A stretch of DNA of 39,427 nucleotides. It comes from Betaproteobacteria bacterium (GTDB taxonomy: Bacteria > Pseudomonadota > Gammaproteobacteria > Burkholderiales > Burkholderiaceae_C). A program made the position numbers and the translations under genes. The DNA lies in NCBI GenBank assembly GCA_947448675.1, contig CANFOR010000003.1:1-39427 (forward strand), in the 5' to 3' direction. Below, in pieces: positions 16,083 through 23,395 of the stretch. The notes beneath the pieces were generated by a model. That model had not been told where the DNA came from and did not search any database. It saw only the letters and a list, made by a program, of their open reading frames with translations. Each line of letters opens with the position of its first letter. The stretch's first letter is position 1.

Positions 16083-17153
16083 ATGAATGACAACACCCAC
16101 GATCACCCCGCGCAGCCCGATACCCTGCCTGCAGATTTAGAAGAAAAAACGCCGCAAAGCCGCATAGAAACTGCGCAGGCAGCTACTAAAAGTATAGCGC
16201 CTGAAGCGATCGCCACAGCGCCCCTGCAGCCCGGTTGGGAACGCGCCACGCTAGAAAAGTTGGCCTACGCCGCGCTCGAAGAGCAGCGCGCCAGCCGCCG
16301 CTTCAAGATGTTCACCCGCCTGAGCTGGCTGGTTTTGCTCTTGGTCGGCGGGTGGTTGCTGTTCCACCGTGGCAGCGCAGGCACCGACAAAAGCACCCCG
16401 CACACGGCGGTGGTCGAGATCAAAGGCGAAATCGCCTCGGGCGGCGACGCCAGTGCCGACAACATTGTCGGTGCCATGCGCGCCGCCTTTGAAGACGATG
16501 GCACGCAGGCCGTGGTTTTGCTCATCAACTCGCCCGGTGGCAGCCCTGTGCAGGCGGGCATCATGAACGACGAAATCAAACGCCTCAAGGCCAAGTACAA
16601 AAAGCCGATTTACGCCGTGGTCGAAGAGTCGTGCGCCTCGGCGGCTTACTACATTGCCGTAGGCGCAGACAAAATTTTTGTCGACAAAGCCAGCATCGTG
16701 GGCAGCATTGGCGTGCTGATGGACGGCTTTGGCTTTACCGGTCTGATGGACAAACTCGGCGTCGAGCGCCGCCTGCTCACCGCAGGGGAAAACAAAGGCT
16801 TTTTAGACCCGTACAGCCCGCAAACCGAGAAACAGCGCGCCTATGCCCAGGCCATGCTCAACCAAATTCACCAGCAGTTTATTGACACCGTCAAAGCTGG
16901 GCGCGGCGCGCGTTTGAAAGAAAGCCCGGAGATCTTCAGCGGCCTGTTTTGGAGCGGCCAACAAGCCGTCAGCATGGGCCTGGCCGACGGCCTGGGCAAC
17001 CTCGATTACGTGGCCCGCGAAGTGGTCAAAGCCGAAGACATCGTCGACTACACCGTGCGCGACAACGTGGCCGAAAAGCTCGCCAAACGCTTTGGCGCGG
17101 CTATGGGCGAGGGCATGATCAAGGCTCTGAAAGTAGCGCCAACGCTGCGTTGA
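16083..17153 (+). CDS. sppA: S49-family signal-peptide peptidase (SppA/SohB-like)
   Basis: A 356-residue membrane-anchored serine peptidase. Residues 1-~75 are a cytoplasmic, charged N-terminus; one transmembrane helix follows (LSWLVLLLVGGWLLF, about 78-93). The peptidase domain has HTAVVEIKGEI, SPGGSPVQAG and the nucleophile Ser186 in CASAAYYIAVGADKI, with general-base Lys238 in AGENKGF; the 52-residue spacing equals that of the half-size Bacillus SppA dyad (from memory). It degrades cleaved signal peptides or membrane fragments. Residues 20-39 (starting EEKTPQSRIETAQAATKS) are encoded by an antisense 59-nt repeat copy. A strong terminator overlaps the 3' end. Confidence 0.9.
   Translation: MNDNTHDHPAQPDTLPADLEEKTPQSRIETAQAATKSIAPEAIATAPLQPGWERATLEKLAYAALEEQRASRRFKMFTRLSWLVLLLVGGWLLFHRGSAGTDKSTPHTAVVEIKGEIASGGDASADNIVGAMRAAFEDDGTQAVVLLINSPGGSPVQAGIMNDEIKRLKAKYKKPIYAVVEESCASAAYYIAVGADKIFVDKASIVGSIGVLMDGFGFTGLMDKLGVERRLLTAGENKGFLDPYSPQTEKQRAYAQAMLNQIHQQFIDTVKAGRGARLKESPEIFSGLFWSGQQAVSMGLADGLGNLDYVAREVVKAEDIVDYTVRDNVAEKLAKRFGAAMGEGMIKALKVAPTLR
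16140..16198 (-). repeat. 59-nt repeat, copy 7 (in sppA, antisense)
   Basis: Reverse strand head GCTATACTTTTAGTAGC, then TGCCTGCGCAG, GCGGC and a T-rich end with TTCTTC, exactly 59 nt. Encoded on the gene strand in the same phase as the CHAT copy 4 and the rseB copy: EEKTPQSRIETAQAATKSIA. Confidence 0.85.
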
Positions 17154-17166
17154 GCGCTATTTTTTT
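17134..17166 (+). terminator. Rho-independent terminator at the sppA 3' end
   Basis: TAGCGC-CAACG (17134-17144), a CTG loop, CGTTG-A-GCGCTA (17148-17159) and seven T. An 11-bp stem with one bulged A. The stem overlaps the last sppA codons and the stop codon, and also contains the TAG stop of the convergent gene. Confidence 0.85.
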
Positions 17167-17726
17167 AAGAGCAACTTGTGCGTCATTAGCACATGCCCTA
17201 GCACCGCCAAACTGACCAACACGATCGGCAATAGCGCATAGGGAAAGAATTGCACCCAGGTGTTGATGTGCGCGGCCTCGGTGCCAAAGGCGTGCAGCCT
17301 GGGCGAGGTCAGCAGGGCCAACGCGGCAATCACCACCAGGCAGGCAATGCCCAGCAGGTTCCAAGCCCAAAGCAGGGGTTTAGGCAAAGTCCCACGCAAG
17401 GCGCTGGCGATGGTGAGCAGCAAAGCGCCCAAACCGGTGAGCACGTCGTAGTTGTAGCCCAGCATGGAAAACTCCACCGGCATGATGCCCAACAGAGCGG
17501 CGCGCAGCATCAGCAGCTCCAGCGGCAGCCTGAAAATTTGCAAGCAGAGCAAGGTGGTGTAAGACAGTTCGCGCGCCAGCTTGCGCGACAGATCGCGCGG
17601 CGGCCACAGAGGCCCCAGTGGCCTGGCCTGCCAGAGCAGCCAAGCCCATGCGCTCAGCATCAGCACGGGAAGGAGCAGCATGCCGCTGTAGAGCAGGGCG
17701 TCGAACGCGGGTGCGGGTGTATTCAT
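17157..17726 (-). CDS. Hypothetical integral membrane protein
   Basis: A 189-residue protein starting at ATG 17726; an in-frame TTG exists 60 bases earlier but adds a non-conserved-looking tail. It contains about five hydrophobic segments (LLYSGMLLLPVLMLSAWAWLL, LELLMLRAALLGIMP, VLTGLGALLLTIASAL, LLWAWNLLGIACLVVIAALALL, YALLPIVLVSLAVLGHVLM), so it sits in the inner membrane. I do not recognise a family. It lies between sppA (convergent, sharing the terminator region) and the RsmI-like gene (same strand, 89 bp upstream). Confidence 0.65.
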   Translation of the reverse strand: MNTPAPAFDALLYSGMLLLPVLMLSAWAWLLWQARPLGPLWPPRDLSRKLARELSYTTLLCLQIFRLPLELLMLRAALLGIMPVEFSMLGYNYDVLTGLGALLLTIASALRGTLPKPLLWAWNLLGIACLVVIAALALLTSPRLHAFGTEAAHINTWVQFFPYALLPIVLVSLAVLGHVLMTHKLLLKK

Positions 17727-17815
17727 GCTGAGACTTTCGCAGTGGCTGGCGTGGCTGGCGTGGCGGATGAGGGATGGGTTTGCCAATCAAGGTACAGGCT
17801 TTGCTAGCGGCACTG

Positions 17816-18679
17816 CTAGCGGCCAATGGCAAACACCACGGGCGTGTCTTTGCCCAAAGCAGGTGGCTGTTGGCGCCAGGTTTTGGCGCTTTTGCATTGC
17901 ACGCTGGCGCTGGGCAAAGTCAGTCCGCAAGCAAGCGCCAAGCGCGTGTTGTGCTCTAAATTTTGTAGCAAAGCAGCCAGCAGGGCAGCGTTGCGATAGG
18001 GCGTTTCGATGAAGATTTGGGTCTGCCCGGTTTTCAGCGCCATCGACTCCAGCTGCGCAATGCGCAGCTTGCGCTCGGCCGCGTCTTGCGGCAGGTAGCC
18101 GACAAAGGCAAAGTTCTGGCCATTGAGGCCACTGGCGGCCAAGGCCAAGAGCAAAGACACCGGACCCACCAGGGGCACGACCTCTAGCCCCAGCTCGTGC
18201 GCGGCGCGCACCACCGAGGAGCCCGGGTCGGCCACGGCGGGCATGCCCGCCTCGCTGCACAGGCCGATGGAGTGCCCGCCGTTTTCCGGCAGCGCGGCAA
18301 CTAGCAGGGGCTTGGCGTCAAAGCTGCCGCTGCTGCCCGCATGGTCGCCTTTTTTGTGCGCCTCGCGCGGCAGCTCTTGGATGATAAGCTCTTGAATTGA
18401 TAGCGGCTCACGCAGTGCTGGTGCGCTTTTCAGGCTGTTTTCACTTGCACTTTCATTTGCATTCGCGCTGATTGCGGCACTGGCACTGGCGTTTGCTTGC
18501 AAGCGCTTGAAGTAGGCGCGGGTGGTTTTGGCGTTCTCGCAAATCCAGTGCTGCAAATGGGCGGCGATGTGCAGCGTGGCCTGCGGCAGCACGTCGGTGA
18601 GCGGCGCTTGTTCGGCGCAGCCAAAGTCCAGCGGCGCGGGCACCAGGTAGAGCTTGCCGTGGGCGGGGCCTTGGCTCAT
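17816..18679 (-). CDS. RsmI-like tetrapyrrole-methylase-fold SAM methyltransferase
   Basis: A 287-residue protein of the tetrapyrrole (corrin/porphyrin) methylase fold, RsmI-related: GKLYLVPAPLDFG at the start, SIGLCSEAGMPAVADPGSSVVRAAH (SAM-binding loop), VPLVGPVSLLLALAASGLNGQ, and FIETPYRNAALLAAL. RsmI methylates the ribose of C1402 in 16S rRNA; this shorter branch may do the same, but I cannot prove it. The start overlaps the maf stop by 4 bp. Oddities: residues ~66-85 are a Ser/Ala/Asn low-complexity stretch (NASASAAISANANESASENS) followed directly by a 59-nt repeat copy, and a second copy lies near the C-terminus. Confidence 0.8.
   Translation of the reverse strand: MSQGPAHGKLYLVPAPLDFGCAEQAPLTDVLPQATLHIAAHLQHWICENAKTTRAYFKRLQANASASAAISANANESASENSLKSAPALREPLSIQELIIQELPREAHKKGDHAGSSGSFDAKPLLVAALPENGGHSIGLCSEAGMPAVADPGSSVVRAAHELGLEVVPLVGPVSLLLALAASGLNGQNFAFVGYLPQDAAERKLRIAQLESMALKTGQTQIFIETPYRNAALLAALLQNLEHNTRLALACGLTLPSASVQCKSAKTWRQQPPALGKDTPVVFAIGR
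17911..17969 (-). repeat. 59-nt repeat, copy 8 (in rsmI-like gene, sense)
   Basis: Reverse strand head GCTACAAAATTTAGAGC, tail with ACACGCGCTTGGCGC and TTGCGG. Read G-CTA-CAA-AAT-TTA-GAG, giving LQNLEHNTRL. The protein family has a similar sequence here, so this copy is less certain. Confidence 0.5.
18388..18446 (+). repeat. 59-nt repeat, copy 9 (in rsmI-like gene, antisense)
   Basis: Head GCTCTTGAATTGATAGC, then GGCTCACGCAG, GGTGCGCTTTTCAGGC and TGTTTTCAC. On the gene strand the head is read G-CTA-TCA-ATT-CAA-GAG (LSIQE). It adjoins the low-complexity segment at 18447-18490. Confidence 0.75.
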
Positions 18680-19326
18680 AGCGTGGCTGCTTGCACGCTG
18701 GGCGCTGCCGCGAGGGGCGTAGCCATAACGGGTGCGACCAAAAGCGCCAGGCCTGCGGCGCGCAGCATGCGGCAGGTGCGGATCAAGGGCAGGCCAACCA
18801 AGGCGGTGGGGTCGTCGTTGTCAATGTGCTCAAGCAGGGCGATGCCCAGGCCCTCGCTTTTGGCGCTGCCTGCGCAGTCATAGGGCTGCTCGGCTTGCAA
18901 GTAGGCCTCTATCTCGGCGTCGCTCAAGTGCCGAAACTGCACGCGCACTGCGGCTAACTCGGTTTGTGCAAAGCCGCTTGCCAAGCAGACCACCGAGACC
19001 GCGGTTTGGAACACCACCGTCTGCGCGCGCATGCGGCGCAGCTGCTGCACGGCGCGCTCATGCGTACCGGGCTTGCCCAAGGCTTCGCCTTGCAAGTCGG
19101 CTACTTGGTCGGAGCCAATCACCACCGCCTGCGGAAAGCGCGCGGCTACGGCCTGGGCCTTGGCCAAGGCCAGGCGCAGGGCCAGGGCGGCGGGGGCTTC
19201 ACCATTGCGCGGCGTTTCGTCTACATCGGGCGAGGCCACGTCAAAAGGAATGCGCAAACGCTCTAGCAGTTCGCGCCGGTAGCGAGAGGTCGAGCCCAAA
19301 ATCAAAGTACGCGCTGCTAAGTTCAT
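18676..19326 (-). CDS. maf: Maf-family nucleotide pyrophosphatase
   Basis: A 216-residue Maf/YceF protein: LILGSTSRYRRELLERL at the N-terminus (substrate-binding Ser/Arg), DVDET, and VIGSDQVADLQGEALGKPGT containing the catalytic Asp. Maf enzymes hydrolyse non-canonical or modified nucleoside triphosphates such as m7GTP; the YceF-like branch is suggested by the yceD-rpmF neighbourhood. The C-terminus carries an extra Ala-rich tail after the fold (APSVQAATL). Divergent from yceD by 25 bp and overlapping the next gene (ATGA). Confidence 0.9.
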   Translation of the reverse strand: MNLAARTLILGSTSRYRRELLERLRIPFDVASPDVDETPRNGEAPAALALRLALAKAQAVAARFPQAVVIGSDQVADLQGEALGKPGTHERAVQQLRRMRAQTVVFQTAVSVVCLASGFAQTELAAVRVQFRHLSDAEIEAYLQAEQPYDCAGSAKSEGLGIALLEHIDNDDPTALVGLPLIRTCRMLRAAGLALLVAPVMATPLAAAPSVQAATL

Positions 19327-19351
19327 GGCCCGATTCTCTTACACTGCCAGC

Positions 19352-19963
19352 ATGCACAAAGATTTTTCTCCCACACGCTTAGACGTGGCGGCCTTTGCCG
19401 AGCAGCAATCGAGCTTGACAGGCGCTGACGACGGCCTCGCAGCGCTACAAAAATATGAGCGCCTTGCGCAGGACTGGCAAGGCTTGGAGCCCGATGCCAT
19501 CGCCGCCATCAGCGTGCACTGGCAGGCCCAGGGCAGTATGCAGCACGGGCCCGGCACCACGCGCGAGGTTTGGCTCACGCTGCAAGCCAAGGCGCATTTG
19601 CAGCAAACCTGCCAGCGCTGCTTGCAAGCCGTGGGCGTGCCAGTCGAGATCGAGCGCAGCTACCGCTTTGTGGCCGACGAGGCCACCGCTGAGCGCGACG
19701 ACGCCGAGGTTGAAGAAGACCTGTTGGTGACCAGCCGCCAGTTCAACTTGCAAGACTTGGTAGAAGACGAGTTGCTGATGGAGCTGCCCCTGGTCGCCTT
19801 GCACGAGGTCTGCCCGGTGCAATTGCCGACCCAGGCGGTGAGCCCAGGTTTTGAAGAGCCTGCTGTACCCAGCACTGCGGGTGCCGATGCGCCCAGCCTG
19901 GGCAGCTCGGGCAAGCCCAACCCCTTTGCGGTGCTGGCCTCGCTGAAGCTTCCGCCGGGCTGA
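19352..19963 (+). CDS. yceD: YceD family protein (DUF177, large-ribosome accumulation protein)
   Basis: A 203-residue YceD protein. ATG at 19352 starts the family-typical HKDFSPTRLDVAAFAEQ; an in-frame ATG at 19325 overlaps the maf start and is less likely. The core has TCQRCLQAVGVPVEI and the later HEVCPVQ. YceD lies next to rpmF in many bacteria and is linked to 23S rRNA processing or large-subunit maturation (in plants and Escherichia coli; established for the family, not shown here). Residues 32-50 (LQKYERLAQDWQGL) come from a 59-nt repeat copy. It is transcribed toward rpmF, 105 bp ahead. Confidence 0.88.
   Translation: MHKDFSPTRLDVAAFAEQQSSLTGADDGLAALQKYERLAQDWQGLEPDAIAAISVHWQAQGSMQHGPGTTREVWLTLQAKAHLQQTCQRCLQAVGVPVEIERSYRFVADEATAERDDAEVEEDLLVTSRQFNLQDLVEDELLMELPLVALHEVCPVQLPTQAVSPGFEEPAVPSTAGADAPSLGSSGKPNPFAVLASLKLPPG
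19444..19502 (+). repeat. 59-nt repeat, copy 10 (in yceD, sense)
   Basis: Head GCTACAAAAATATGAGC, then TTGCGCAGG, GGCAAGGCTTGG and GCCCGAT. Read G-CTA-CAA-AAA-TAT-GAG. The peptide LQKYERLAQDWQGL aligns without gaps with LQNNEQSTHSPQGL of iorB. Confidence 0.75.
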
Positions 19964-19988
19964 TGCGGGCTCGCATGGGTCTTTAGGT

Positions 19989-19994
19989 TATAAT
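19989..19994 (+). promoter_or_regulatory. Probable -10 box ahead of rpmF
   Basis: A perfect TATAAT 75 bp before rpmF, in the yceD-rpmF gap. No good -35 hexamer is visible 15-19 nt upstream, so the strength or sigma usage is unclear. Confidence 0.5.
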
Positions 19995-20068
19995 CAAAGG
20001 CTTATCGCAGCATTGCACTACAGTGTTTGCGCAACCGACTAACCCCCTTACCTCTCAAGGAGCCTGAC

Positions 20069-20251
20069 ATGGCCGTCCAACAGAACAAAAAATCCCCCTC
20101 CAAGCGCGGGATGCACAACTCACACACCGCTTTGAAGGTGCCTGGCATTGCTGTGGAATCCACCACCGGCGAGACCCATCTGCGCCACCACATCAGCCCG
20201 ACCGGTTTTTACCGTGGCCGCAAGGTGCTGAAAACCAAGTCTGAAGCCTGA
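20069..20251 (+). CDS. rpmF: 50S ribosomal protein L32
   Basis: A 60-residue basic protein starting [19 protein letters not shown], the standard L32 beginning. The ATG at 20069 has AAGGAG seven bases upstream. Later residues ([15 protein letters not shown]) also fit. It is a structural protein of the large ribosomal subunit. It heads the rpmF-plsX-fab cluster as in many bacteria, and is followed by a terminator-like hairpin that may set the L32 to PlsX ratio. Confidence 0.97.
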   Translation: MAVQQNKKSPSKRGMHNSHTALKVPGIAVESTTGETHLRHHISPTGFYRGRKVLKTKSEA

Positions 20252-20279
20252 TCCACAGCGCCACAATGCGCTGAACAAG

Positions 20280-20317
20280 GCCCGAAGCTACTGCGTGTAG
20301 CAGCGGGCTTTTTTTTT
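20280..20317 (+). terminator. Terminator or attenuator between rpmF and plsX
   Basis: GCCCG, AA, GCTAC, loop TGCGT, GTAGC, AG, CGGGC, then nine T (20309-20317). Stem with an internal AA/AG mismatch. It lies 19 bp before plsX. The GCTAC/GTAGC core resembles the 59-nt repeat head, but the loop is 5 rather than 7 nt. Confidence 0.85.
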
Positions 20318-20336
20318 GCTGCATGATGGAGTTCAG

Positions 20337-21410
20337 ATGATTACCCTGTCTGTTGACTGCATGGGGGGCGACCACGGCCCCTCTGTGACCCTGCCAGCTT
20401 GCCGCAGTTTTTTAGACGCCCATGCGGATGCCCAGCTTTTGTTGGTCGGCCTGCCCGATGCGCTGGCCGGCTTTGTGCACGCGCGCGCGCAGATCGTTGC
20501 GGCCAGCGAGGTGGTGACCATGGACGACCCGGTCGAAGTGGCGATGCGCAAGAAAAAAGATTCGTCGATGCGTGTGGCCATTGCGCAGGTCAAGTCGGGC
20601 GCTGCCGCTGCCGCCATTTCGGCGGGCAATACCGGCGCGCTGATGGCCTTGGCGCGCTACCTGCTCAAAACCGTCGAGGGCATTGACCGCCCGGCAATTG
20701 CCCCGCAAATCCCCAACGCCTTGGGTGGCTCCACTACTGTGCTCGACATGGGCGCCAATGTCGATTGCAGCGCCGAACATTTGCTGCAGTTTGCCATCAT
20801 GGGCTCGGCCTTGGTCTCGGCCCTCAAAGGCAATGAGAGCCCCAGCGTGGGCCTGCTCAATATTGGCGAAGAAGTCATCAAGGGCAGCGAGGTCATCAAG
20901 CAAGCGGGCGAATTGCTGCGCGCAGCGGCCAAGGCCGGCGACTTAAATTTTTATGGCAATGTCGAAGGCAATGACATCTTCAAGGGCACGGTGGACATCG
21001 TGGTCTGCGACGGCTTTGTCGGCAATGTGGCGCTCAAGTCCAGCGAGGGCTTGGCCAGCATGATTGGCGGCTTTTTGACCGCCGAGTTTTCGAAAAATAT
21101 TTTTACCAAAATCGCCGCTGTGATGGCCTACCCGGTGCTCAAGGCTTTTAAAAACCGGGTCGATCACCGGCGCTACAACGGCGCGGCTTTGCTGGGCCTG
21201 CGCGGCCTGGTGTTCAAGAGCCACGGCTCGGCCGACGCCATGGCCTTCGAGCAAGCCCTGCAGCGGGCGTATGATGCAGCCCGTAACAACCTGCTGGAGC
21301 GTGTGCAGGCCCGCATTGCGCGAGCAGCCCCCCTGTTGGCAGCGCACGATGTAGCAGCCACACCCGCATCGGCACCCGACGAGTTGATGACCACTTCTGC
21401 CTTTCAATAG
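20337..21410 (+). CDS. plsX: Phosphate acyltransferase PlsX
   Basis: A 357-residue protein: [20 protein letters not shown] at the start, [55 protein letters not shown] and the C-terminal [17 protein letters not shown] are all diagnostic. It makes acyl-phosphate from acyl-ACP for phospholipid synthesis at the membrane surface. ATG at 20337 has GGAG upstream; an earlier in-frame ATG lies in the terminator tail. The C-terminal tail is extended and Ala/Pro-rich. fabH starts 5 bp after its stop. Confidence 0.96.
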   Translation: MITLSVDCMGGDHGPSVTLPACRSFLDAHADAQLLLVGLPDALAGFVHARAQIVAASEVVTMDDPVEVAMRKKKDSSMRVAIAQVKSGAAAAAISAGNTGALMALARYLLKTVEGIDRPAIAPQIPNALGGSTTVLDMGANVDCSAEHLLQFAIMGSALVSALKGNESPSVGLLNIGEEVIKGSEVIKQAGELLRAAAKAGDLNFYGNVEGNDIFKGTVDIVVCDGFVGNVALKSSEGLASMIGGFLTAEFSKNIFTKIAAVMAYPVLKAFKNRVDHRRYNGAALLGLRGLVFKSHGSADAMAFEQALQRAYDAARNNLLERVQARIARAAPLLAAHDVAATPASAPDELMTTSAFQ

Positions 21411-21415
21411 CCCGC

Positions 21416-22393
21416 ATGAGCCCTTATTCCCGTATCACCGGCACTGGCAGCTATTTGCCACCGCGCCGTTTAAGCAATGCCGACCTGGCAGCCGAACTCG
21501 CTACCCAAGGCGTAGAAACCTCCGACGAATGGATCGTTGAGCGCACTGGCATCCGTGCCCGCCACTTTGCTGCGCCCGAAGTCTGCACCAGCGACCTGGG
21601 CGCTGCGGCCGCACGCAAAGCCATGGAAGCGGCCGGCGTGTTGCCGTCCGAGATTGACCTCATCATCGTCGCCACCTCCACGCCCGACATGGTCTTCCCG
21701 TCTGCCGCGTGCATCTTGCAGCACAAGCTGGGCATTGCCGGTTGCGCGGCCTTTGACGTGCAAGCCGTGTGCAGCGGCTTTGTCTACGCCCTCACCGTGG
21801 CCGACGCGCTCATCAAAACCGGCTCGGCCACCAAAGCCTTGGTGATTGGCGCTGAAGTGTTCAGCCGCATCTTGGACTTCAAAGACCGCACCACCTGCGT
21901 GCTGTTTGGCGACGGCGCTGGCGCGGTGGTGCTCGAAGCTTCCGAGACGCCAGGCATCTTGGCCACCGACTTGCACGCCGACGGCAAATATGTGGGCATT
22001 TTGTGCGTGCCCGGCACCGTCTCGGGTGGCCAGGTGCTGGGTGACCCGCTGCTCAAAATGGATGGCCAAGCGGTCTTCAAGCTGGCGGTGGGCGTGCTCG
22101 AAGACGCGGCCCGCGCCACCCTGGCCAAGGCTGGCAAGACGGACGCCGACATCGACTGGCTGATCCCGCACCAAGCCAATATCCGCATCATGCAAAGCAC
22201 GGCGAAAAAGCTCAAGCTGCCGCTGTCTAAGCTCATTGTCACGGTGGACCAGCACGGCAATACCTCGGCGGCGTCTATCCCCTTGGCGCTCGACACGGCC
22301 GTGCGCAATGGCACCATCCAAAAGGGTGACACGCTCATGCTCGAGGGCGTGGGCGGTGGTTTCACCTGGGGTGCGGTGCTGCTGAATTTGTAG
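21416..22393 (+). CDS. fabH: Beta-ketoacyl-ACP synthase III
   Basis: A 325-residue FabH. It begins the fatty-acid chain by condensing acetyl-CoA with malonyl-ACP. The catalytic triad is visible: Cys119 in AVCSGF, His in [10 protein letters not shown] and Asn in [20 protein letters not shown] is the C-terminal signature. The TAG stop (22391-22393) lies inside a 59-nt repeat copy, so the last residues LLNL are encoded by the repeat head. Confidence 0.96.
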   Translation: MSPYSRITGTGSYLPPRRLSNADLAAELATQGVETSDEWIVERTGIRARHFAAPEVCTSDLGAAAARKAMEAAGVLPSEIDLIIVATSTPDMVFPSAACILQHKLGIAGCAAFDVQAVCSGFVYALTVADALIKTGSATKALVIGAEVFSRILDFKDRTTCVLFGDGAGAVVLEASETPGILATDLHADGKYVGILCVPGTVSGGQVLGDPLLKMDGQAVFKLAVGVLEDAARATLAKAGKTDADIDWLIPHQANIRIMQSTAKKLKLPLSKLIVTVDQHGNTSAASIPLALDTAVRNGTIQKGDTLMLEGVGGGFTWGAVLLNL

Positions 22394-22436
22394 CGCTCTA
22401 CGCAGGTCAGACGCGCCTTTTGGGCATATTTACTTC
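22378..22436 (+). repeat. 59-nt repeat, copy 11 (supplies fabH stop codon)
   Basis: Head GCTGCTGAATTTGTAGC, then CTCTACGCAGG, GACGCGCCTTTTGGGC and ATATTTACTTC, exactly 59 nt. Read G-CTG-CTG-AAT-TTG-TAG, the same phase and stop position as copy 2 in ttuD. The tail fills the fabH-fabD gap and reaches 8 bp from the fabD start. Confidence 0.8.
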
Positions 22437-22444
22437 AAACGCGT

Positions 22445-23395
22445 ATGAAAAATTTTGCATTTGTTTTCCCCGGCCAAGGCTCGCAAACGGTGGGCATGCT
22501 CGACGCTTGGGGCAGCCACCCGGTGGTGGCGCAAACCCTGGCCGAGGCCAGCGATGCCCTGGGCGAAGACCTGGGCCAACTCATTCACCAAGGCCCTAAA
22601 GAAGCCTTGGCGCTGACCACCAATACCCAGCCGGTGATGCTGGTGGCCGCCATTGCGGCCTACCGCGTCTGGCGTGCCGAAGGCGGCGCTGCTCCGGCGG
22701 CGGTAGCCGGGCATTCGCTGGGCGAGTACTCGGCCTTGGTGGCTGCGGGTGTGCTGACGCTGGCGCAGGCCGTGCCCTTGGTGCGCTTGCGCGCCCAGGC
22801 CATGCAAGACGCGGTGCCCATGGTGGACGGCCAGAGCACCGGTGCCATGGCCGCCATTTTGGGTCTCGATGCTGCAAAAATCATAGCTGTCTGCGCAGAG
22901 TCCACGAGCGCTAGCGGCGAGGTGGCCGAGGCGGTGAACTTCAACGACCCAGGCCAAACCGTGATCGCCGGGAGCCGCGCGGGAGTTGAAAAGGCCTGCG
23001 AGGCGCTCAAAGCCGCAGGGGCCAAACGTGCACTCATGTTGCCCGTCTCGGCACCCTTCCATTCGAGTTTGATGCGGCCCGCGGCTGAGCAATTGCGCCA
23101 GCGTTTGGCTGAGCTGCAGTTTGCCGCGCCGCAAATCCCGTTGGTGAACAACATCGACGTAGCGGTAGAAACCGACGCGCAGCGCATCACAGACGCGCTG
23201 TACCGCCAAGCCTTTGGCCCGGTGCGCTGGGTTGAGTGCGTGGCTGCTTTAAAAGCGCGCGGTGCCACGCACTTGGTCGAGTGCGGCCCCGGCAAGGTGC
23301 TGGCGGGCATGGTCAAGCGCATCGACCCCGAACTCACGGGCTTGGCCCTGTTCGACCCGGCCAGTTTGGCTGAAGTACAAGGAGCCTTGGCATGA
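22445..23395 (+). CDS. fabD: Malonyl-CoA:ACP transacylase
   Basis: A 316-residue FabD, loading malonate onto ACP. Nucleophile Ser91 in GHSLGEYSAL and His206 in SAPFHSSLM are clear; FVFPGQGSQ opens the protein. Compared with the Escherichia coli enzyme as I remember it (Ser92, His201), the Ser-His distance is six residues longer. The extra residues fall in the region 143-162 (AAKIIAVCAESTSASGEV), encoded by a 59-nt repeat copy. Stop overlaps the fabG start by 4 bp. Confidence 0.95.
   Translation: MKNFAFVFPGQGSQTVGMLDAWGSHPVVAQTLAEASDALGEDLGQLIHQGPKEALALTTNTQPVMLVAAIAAYRVWRAEGGAAPAAVAGHSLGEYSALVAAGVLTLAQAVPLVRLRAQAMQDAVPMVDGQSTGAMAAILGLDAAKIIAVCAESTSASGEVAEAVNFNDPGQTVIAGSRAGVEKACEALKAAGAKRALMLPVSAPFHSSLMRPAAEQLRQRLAELQFAAPQIPLVNNIDVAVETDAQRITDALYRQAFGPVRWVECVAALKARGATHLVECGPGKVLAGMVKRIDPELTGLALFDPASLAEVQGALA
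22871..22929 (+). repeat. 59-nt repeat, copy 12 (in fabD, sense)
   Basis: Head GCTGCAAAAATCATAGC, then TGTCTGCGCAGAG, ACGAGCGCTAGCGGCG. Read in phase GCT-GCA-AAA-ATC (AAKIIAVCA). The fabG copy gives ATKIGAAYA in the same phase. Confidence 0.8.

Noticed and set aside
18430-18500. CRISPR-like or satellite array in the rsmI-like gene
   Set aside because: Units are short and irregular, there are no spacers, and the reading frame is open; treated as low-complexity coding sequence.
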